From the NCBI GenBank assembly GCA_947179485.1, contig OX359246.1:28210001-28274000 (forward strand): a DNA stretch of 64,000 bases. The letters run 5' to 3'. The notes under the pieces are model-generated. The model was not told the origin of the DNA. It searched no databases and saw nothing but the letters and a program-made list of their open reading frames with translations. Within the stretch, counting starts at the first letter, position 1. The number at the start of each line of letters is the position of its first letter. The stretch comes from Allacma fusca. Taxonomy: Eukaryota > Arthropoda > Collembola > Symphypleona > Sminthuridae. Position numbers and translations under genes: made by a program. Positions 57,970-64,000 of the stretch are shown here, piece after piece.

Positions 57970-60956
57970 ACGTAGCAGAATTTGTCTTCCATATTTCTAA
58001 TGAATTTGAGTTTTTCCTTTAACGTAAAAGGACAGTGAGTCGTAAAGTGAAAGTGAGTCGGCCGGGCCGGGGGGTCAAAATTTTCCGATTTTTCCAGAGG
58101 GGGTCAAAAGTAACCCTGGTATGCCCTTTGTACATGTATGTTCAAGGTCCAAGCTTTACTCGCTTGCTTTTGCTACATCATTAGGAATTTTTGGTTGTCA
58201 CCGAACCATTGGTTGGGAATTTTTGGTAATTGAGCATTACAGTTCTTCCTTTCTACTGTACAATTGTCCTACAGATACCACTAATTACCTACGACTGGGC
58301 TGTGTATTTTGTATCTATAATCACGATATGTACTACGGAGCCAAATATGTATTTAAATATAATTTCATTATAAACTCAAGCTCCACTCAGACAGGACATG
58401 TGTTGTGGCATGCATAATTCCATACACGTAATTAATGATAATTCTGGCTGTGAAATTGTAAATACTTTCCATTGGTAAAAACAATTTGTGGTATGTGCGT
58501 CGATAGTGACGTCTGACCTCACATAATCTGTTTTTAATTCAAAGGAAAACTATCCCTTGACAAAAATATCCTGGAGTAGAATTAATTTACAATTAAATTT
58601 AAATTGTCAAGGTGAGACCGCCACCAATAGAATATTTTTGATAGGGACATTTCTTCAAGGTAAAGCTAAAGTTTTAAAATTTATCTTGGTTTTTGGGCTT
58701 TGTGCTTACATTATATATTATAATTATTATAGTTACTCAGGTTTTGTACAGAGTCGGAAGAAGTATTTACGGAGTAACTTTCTTCTAGTAGGAAATGCAT
58801 TCGAAGTGCGTACGGTCCCCACACCTTATACAGAGTATGTTAACAAATGTGTTTGTGCATTTTATCGAACCCTTTAGTTTCAAAGAGCATTCACCTCGAT
58901 AACATTACTGTAAAAGCCCAAACCGTTGTAACGTCCTTCTATTTCTGTACATAGTATAATTATTTGTAGACATATACTGCAATTGTTTCTTAAAATCCAT
59001 TAAGCTAGAAACATTTTTACACACATTTTTCTATTTATTCTTATGCACAAACCTTTCGAATACCAATAGGTAGATATTTACACTTCCTTTATTAATAATT
59101 ATGTTTATAAAATACTTCGTACGTATTTTTAGTAGAAATTATGGAAAGTCAGATTTCATAGTACTTTGTGTAGCATCTTCATTTTTAATGATTTGTAGCT
59201 GGAAATTTGCAAAAATATATTTATGAGTAAAGTGGACCCTTGATATACCAGAGAACCCCCCCGGGCTCTTATTTGTATTTACTAAATGTGTGCCAATCAG
59301 ACTTTAGCCTTGAGAAAATCCTGCTGGAATATGCCAATTATTTTTTTCTAAACTTTATCCATATTCTTTATGCTGGGGATATCTATGAGTTACAAATGAG
59401 TAAAAAATATCAAAGAATTAAAAACCTTGGTTTTTATTTTGATTCCAAATTAATGGTTTCTATAGCTCTTCTAACTACTCTTGGAATCTCAAAGAATCAA
59501 CAAATGAGTTTGCCGCATTGGATACATAAGTACATATGTTCAATATGTATTTGTATATTTTGCATGTTTATTTGTATGAGTATATTTATGCCAGTCACTC
59601 ACTTTTGTGGAATCAGTTCTTTCCCTTTTGTTTGCTTGGATGTTGAGATGTACTAGTCTATGTTAATTACTTTGCTTCCGTATTTATGCCTGCAATTTTC
59701 AAGGTCAGGCCGGCAGGCAGTAATTCATACTTACAATTTCCTACAGTGGATGAACGAAAAACCTTTTATGGAATCAAACATATGACAGAGTTTCAAATTT
59801 TATTACTTCCATGTCATTTCAAATTAATGTGTATGCGAATTTTGGTTTTTGTTTTAAGCATTTATAAATAATATATTTTGGCAATTTTTAGAAATTTTAT
59901 AGATTATTTCCCAGGCACATATTGTCGGAATTACGGATTTAAGCCATTTTTATGTCGAATAATATCCGCACGTATGGAATGTAAATTTATGTATATATTT
60001 GTGTGTGGGCGCATATGTAATTATATGCATGTACATGTAGGCCCTGTGATTCCTACACGAGTGATTACATATTGATTTGCGCTGTACATATGCACATACA
60101 GGTACATAGCGCAATATAACTGCCTATTGGAATATATTCTCTACGCTATTGGTGCAGACGTTATTTATTTCAGTTAAAATTATTGCACCCAATTAATGAA
60201 TATCATAGAATCTTTGTTTTTATAGGTACACTAATCTAAACTTGGGAGCCTAGTAATTTTTTGATGGGAAGCATACAATGATGAAGCAAAAAGTTCCAAG
60301 GGAAAAGCAAGTGGAAGAAATGTTTATTGTGAGATGACTTTTGAAAGTGCATACACAATTGCCGATACTAAAATAACAGCATAACGCGAAGAGCAAAGAA
60401 AGATTTTTCTTCGGCCGTCGGCAGTCCGTCTCGTCTACTTCAGTACTATGTATATGCAGTGCTGCATAGATTTAGGACACTTGCCTTTTAGCGTAGCTGT
60501 ACAGCCGAGTTTATTTTTAGCCCATTGTTAAGCCTGGTTTTGTACCTCCAATCTGAGGCCAGCTTACGAATATATAATTTATATGCACTTTCATATGTAG
60601 CAAAGCGTCAAATCCCTTTCGTGTATTTAAACAACTGACAATTACTAAAGTGTTTCTTCTTGCAAGGACTTTTACTTTTCCTATTTTAGCATCAGGTGGG
60701 CTTTCCGTTGTAATCCCTATATCCTATATAAGTTTTTATGTATCCTCCATTGAATGAACTATATTGAATTATTATTATTTTTTAACATACATCAACCCCT
60801 TTCTATTCCGTCACCAGTTTCATTTTCCCTCGGACGGTCCTCAAGTGAGCATCGTGGATTGTTACCTTAAACTTTTAGTTCACCTTATAACGTTAGAGTT
60901 GGATTTGTTCTTTTACATTTACCAAAAATTGAATTTTTAAATATTTTCCCCAAAAA
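57970..60956. other. Region without a recognised gene, upstream of the CFA synthase
   Basis: Several medium open frames on the plus strand (58557-58877, 59240-59656, 59686-59871, 59878-60075) are rich in Phe, Ile and Tyr as expected for AT-rich noncoding DNA. I could not join them into a protein of a known family. A decayed or unknown gene is possible but not supported. The last 120 bases are presumably the 5' untranslated region of the gene at 60957. Confidence 0.4.
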
Positions 60957-62290
60957 ATGGCAGAAATATTGTATACTATTGTCATGGGCATTATAGGGGT
61001 CTACCAAAAATTCCATTGGTTACTCACGTATTGTTTTAGGGACCTGGTCAAGAGAAAGCTAACTAAAAGTTACAAAAGAGCGGATATTGTTGTTGGTGGG
61101 GATAGGCCTCAGGATATCCGTATTCATAACGAGAAATTTTTCCATCGGGTTGCCAACGACAAGTCCTTAGGACTGGGTGAGTCTTACATGGACGGTTGGT
61201 GGGATTGTGATCGAGTGGACGAATTTTCTACACGAGTCTTTGGTAATGGGGTTTACAAACTCATTGCAAAACTTCCTGATGTGAGGTTCATCAATTACTT
61301 GAAATATCATGTGTTCAATCTTCAAACTGCCAAGAGGAGCTGGGAAGTTGCAGAAAAACATTATGATTTGGGTAAGCTGAAACTATGAATTCCGCAATTA
61401 GTAACTTGGATGAATAGATAAAGTACACGAGTGTAGAAGCTGTGTAAAAAGACAATTGGACAATTTAATATTGGGAAATTTTTGAACATATTTTAGGTAA
61501 CTCATTGTACGAGTCATTCCTGGACAAAACCATGAACTACAGTTGCGGTTACTGGAGAAACGCAAAGAATCTTGAAGAAGCCCAACAGCATAAAATGGAA
61601 CTCATCGGAAAAAAACTTCAACTCAAGCCTGGGATGCGTGTCTTGGACATTGGGTGTGGTTGGGGCGGTTTGTGCCAGTACCTTGCAAAAACATACAACG
61701 TTCAAGTAGTGGGCATCACTGTTTCGAAGGAAGGCGCCAAAGTAGCACAGGAGCGATGCAAAGGCCTTCCGGTCGAAATTCGTGTGCAGGATTACCGTGA
61801 TGTGGACGAAGGATTTGACCGGATTGTCAGCGTCGGGATGTTTGAGCACGTGGGTCGAATGAATTACCGGACGTTTTTTGAAGTGGCACATAAATGCTTG
61901 CCAAAGCATGGAATTTTCCTCTGTCACACAATCGGCATTGATAACGAAGATGCTCCCTGTATTGAGGCCTGGACTAATAAGTACATATTCCCAAATGGGA
62001 TTCTCCCGGATCATAGGAACATCCCTGAAGCTATTCACAACTTATTTTCGATCGAGGATCTTCATAATTTCGGTGCGGATTATGACAAGACTCTGATGGC
62101 CTGGCAAGCTAATTTTGTTCGAAATTGGCCTACGATCAGAAATCGATTTGAAGACCCGGAGAAGTTTTACAGAATGTGGAACTACTATTTACTGATGGCC
62201 GCTGGATTGTTCCGTTCCCGTAAATTCCATGTGTGGCAAATTGCATTGTCCAAAGGGGGTATTCCTGGAGGTTACCTTTCTGTCCGTTAA
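60957..62290 (+). CDS. cfa: Cyclopropane-fatty-acyl-phospholipid synthase (SAM-dependent), bacterial type
   Basis: Predicted exons 60957-61371 and 61497-62290, with one 125-bp phase 1 intron (GTAAGC...TTTTAG), about 402 residues; the E. coli enzyme is 382. Family role: transfers a methylene from S-adenosylmethionine to a double bond of membrane phospholipid acyl chains. Seen: DIRIHNEKFFHRVANDKSLG and LGESYMDGWW near the N-terminus, the NYSCGYW block with the family's active-site cysteine (about residue 154), SAM-binding VLDIGCGWGG (about 187), SVGMFEHVG with the conserved Glu (about 252), CHTIGID, KYIFPNG, and C-terminal GLFRSRKFHVWQIALSKGG. The cysteine usual in the bacterial CAGAFR motif is Ala here. 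A hydrophobic N-terminal stretch (LYTIVMGIIGVY) may aid membrane association. The family is mainly bacterial; intron and setting show a resident eukaryotic gene, so horizontal origin is inferred. Confidence 0.95.
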
Positions 62291-62992
62291 TATTCAAAAA
62301 TTTTCAATCTTAATTTTTGTCCGGCCATATGTATGCGATAATCCATGATGTGCTATATACTAGCTAATAAGAAAACCTTGTTATGTTTTATGCTACTCTG
62401 GTTAAATTTTTTGTTGTAGATCTTTGATACGAACAGATATTTGCAAACAGTTTGCTCATTGTGAATGTAATCCCAAAGCTTACTGTTTTAGTACGTTTTC
62501 ATTAAGTAACTATATCTAACGTTTAGCACAAATTCCGGAAAAATTGTCAAGCCGTAACTATTTACACATTTCTATTAAGCTGACTCTGGAAACATATTTT
62601 TAAGAGGCATTTTTGAGTGTTCTGTTGTATTCTAATTATTGTACGTTGTGCACAAATGCTAATCAGATTCCTGCCCATGAATTTCCCCTTCATGATCATC
62701 ATTCTATAATATAACACATAGTTCATGCCGAGAATCTGAAATGAAACAGAACATTGACAGATATTGGATTGTACAAATGGCAAAGGTTAATGATTCAAAT
62801 TAATAAAATCTGCAGTAAAATGTTGTATAAACTGATGGGCTAAATGTATCATCGACAACATCCTGTGGCCTAGAGTATTGTATTAGGAGAATGAGCATCC
62901 ACCCACACTTGACCATGTCTAATTTTAATTTTATTTAATGTTCCATGTTTCTAATGTTTCATTCTACTTATGTTTACAAAATGGTTTTTTGA
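62291..62992. other. 3' flank of the CFA synthase gene
   Basis: Presumed 3' untranslated region and intergenic DNA. No further gene recognised. Confidence 0.4.
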
Positions 62993-63146
62993 CTGCGGTC
63001 TGCTGCGGGCCTAAAAAAATACTGTCGGGACGGGGAGGGCCGACGTTTCAGAGGTTGACTTTCGGGTCGGGCGGGTTCGGGTTACAGATTTGTGGGTTAG
63101 ACTCGGGTTGAGTTGGGAAATGGCATGCGGGCCACGCCTTTAAGTC
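62993..63146 (+). repeat. GC-rich CGGGTCGGG dispersed repeat, copy 2
   Basis: Almost base-for-base match to 44078-44230 in the same orientation. Sequence outside the matched block is unrelated. Confidence 0.75.
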
Positions 63147-63419
63147 AGAATCATTGAGCAAGGGCTAATTCGAATCGAAATTCCTAAAATAATAAATAGA
63201 CCGTTGATCAGACAGTCCCATGCTAATGCACATGGTAGAGACCCATGCTCAGTCCCATTATGAAGTCCTGTGCTCAGTCGCATTACAAATTCATTTATAA
63301 AGTTAGCACGTGTCTCTACCTTGTGAAATAGCATATAGATCTCTATCATGTGCAAAAAGTATCCAACAAGTATTTAATTTATTAAAAGTTATATGAGAAA
63401 TAAAATTTGGCCGAAATTG

Positions 63420-63760
63420 TCCTTCAGTTTCACTTTTTCAATTTTCCAAATGTATGTTTAACAATTTCTTCTATTTCTCGGACCAATTCAATTCTGAATT
63501 GGAAATTTTCGGTTCAGTGCAATATATGTAATTCATTACTTTTTCGATTCAATTAAAAATGAAACTGAACCGTTTGATTTAATTTATAACTTTAAATTGA
63601 ACTGAATTGTTTTCCTTGAATTAAAATTCAAACGATAATTCAGATCAATTCAATTCATTTCTAAATTTTAAACCGAAATAAATTGAATTACTTTTTGCTG
63701 AACTGAATTGGATAAAACTGAACTGAATTGAACAGTTCCGACAACTCCTGCCGGTTCAGG
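63420..63760. repeat. AATTGAA / TTCAATT word array
   Basis: Short words AATTGAA, TTCAATT and GAACTGAATTG recur at about 63480-63740 in both orientations, like the subterminal arrays of the hAT-like elements. The boundaries are not defined. Confidence 0.5.
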
Positions 63761-63804
63761 TGACACACGTTTAAGGGGATGAAATGCGTCAGATGGCCCC
63801 AGTA

Positions 63805-63970
63805 GTTTGACGATCCTACCTTCTTTTAGAACGATATCATAATACGATAGTAATATTGCACGATATATCGTGTGAAATATATGAGAACTATTGATAGCAT
63901 ATCGTTCCTCCAAATTGGACGATATTAACGATAATTTCGATCTTTATATCGGTATGAACAACCCTAGTAG
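63805..63970. repeat. CGATAT-word tract, partial
   Basis: ACGATA/CGATAT/TATCGT words from about 63830 to 63950, ending near AACAACCCTAGTAG. Resembles one flank of the 15059-16809 element. Interrupted by the window edge. Confidence 0.45.
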
Positions 63971-64000
63971 GTAGTGTTGCGGCCGAAAAAGTAAAACTCA

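Noticed and set aside
59240..59656. 138-residue open frame as a membrane-protein gene
   Set aside because: Rich in Phe, Ile and Cys as random AT-rich DNA would give, with no homologous exon, start context or family motif that I can name.
61514..62038. 174-residue antisense frame within the CFA synthase exon
   Set aside because: Shadow of the conserved sense gene; no independent features.

Overview
The window is AT-rich animal nuclear DNA. Its genes have short GT-AG introns, belong to large chemosensory families, and sit in a sea of DNA transposons. Arthropod-type divergent ionotropic receptors and seven-helix gustatory-like receptors, together with an intron-bearing bacterial-type cyclopropane-fatty-acid synthase, suggest an arthropod, most likely a springtail (Collembola). 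That placement is inference. All exon structures below were built by hand from splice signals, frame continuity and comparison between paralogs inside the window.

Layout. 1.8-8.1 kb: two tandem divergent ionotropic receptor genes (+), with a decayed fragment of an unrelated family (DUF229, sulfatase-like) between them. 8.4-13.7 kb: a gustatory-like receptor (-) and a pseudogene of the same family (+). 13.8-18.7 kb: a transposon block with an insertion inside an insertion. 19.5-22.5 kb: a second, different gustatory-like receptor of six exons with a transposon in intron 4. 22.5-32 kb: no gene recognised; transposons and a duplicated copy of the DNA upstream of the next gene. 32.1-34.8 kb: a complete five-exon DUF229 type II membrane protein. 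35-44.3 kb: transposons and repeats only. 44.5-47 kb: a segmental duplicate of the 11.3-13.7 kb block, carrying an intact receptor. 47.5-48.5 kb: a small four-helix membrane protein (-). 48.9-58 kb: two inverted copies of one transposon flanking an ionotropic-receptor pseudogene and a second receptor fragment. 61-62.3 kb: the cyclopropane-fatty-acid synthase. 62.9-64 kb: repeats.

The functional themes are contact or smell chemosensation (receptors expanding by tandem and segmental duplication, with several dead copies) and membrane lipid modification by a gene probably acquired from bacteria.

The strongest large-scale pattern is in the transposons. At least ten different non-autonomous elements have boundaries readable from inverted ends and exact or near-exact target duplications. 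Most have 8-bp duplications and YARNG-type ends, as in the hAT superfamily. One family has 10-bp duplications. Four more are pogo/Tc1-mariner-like with TA duplications. Nearly every hAT-like family carries, just inside its ends, dense arrays of its own private short word (for example GGGCATTTT, GGAACAGG, CAAGTCTAGT, AAAATAC, CGGTTTCGG, GCCCGTAAAA). No RNA genes or CRISPR arrays were recognised.
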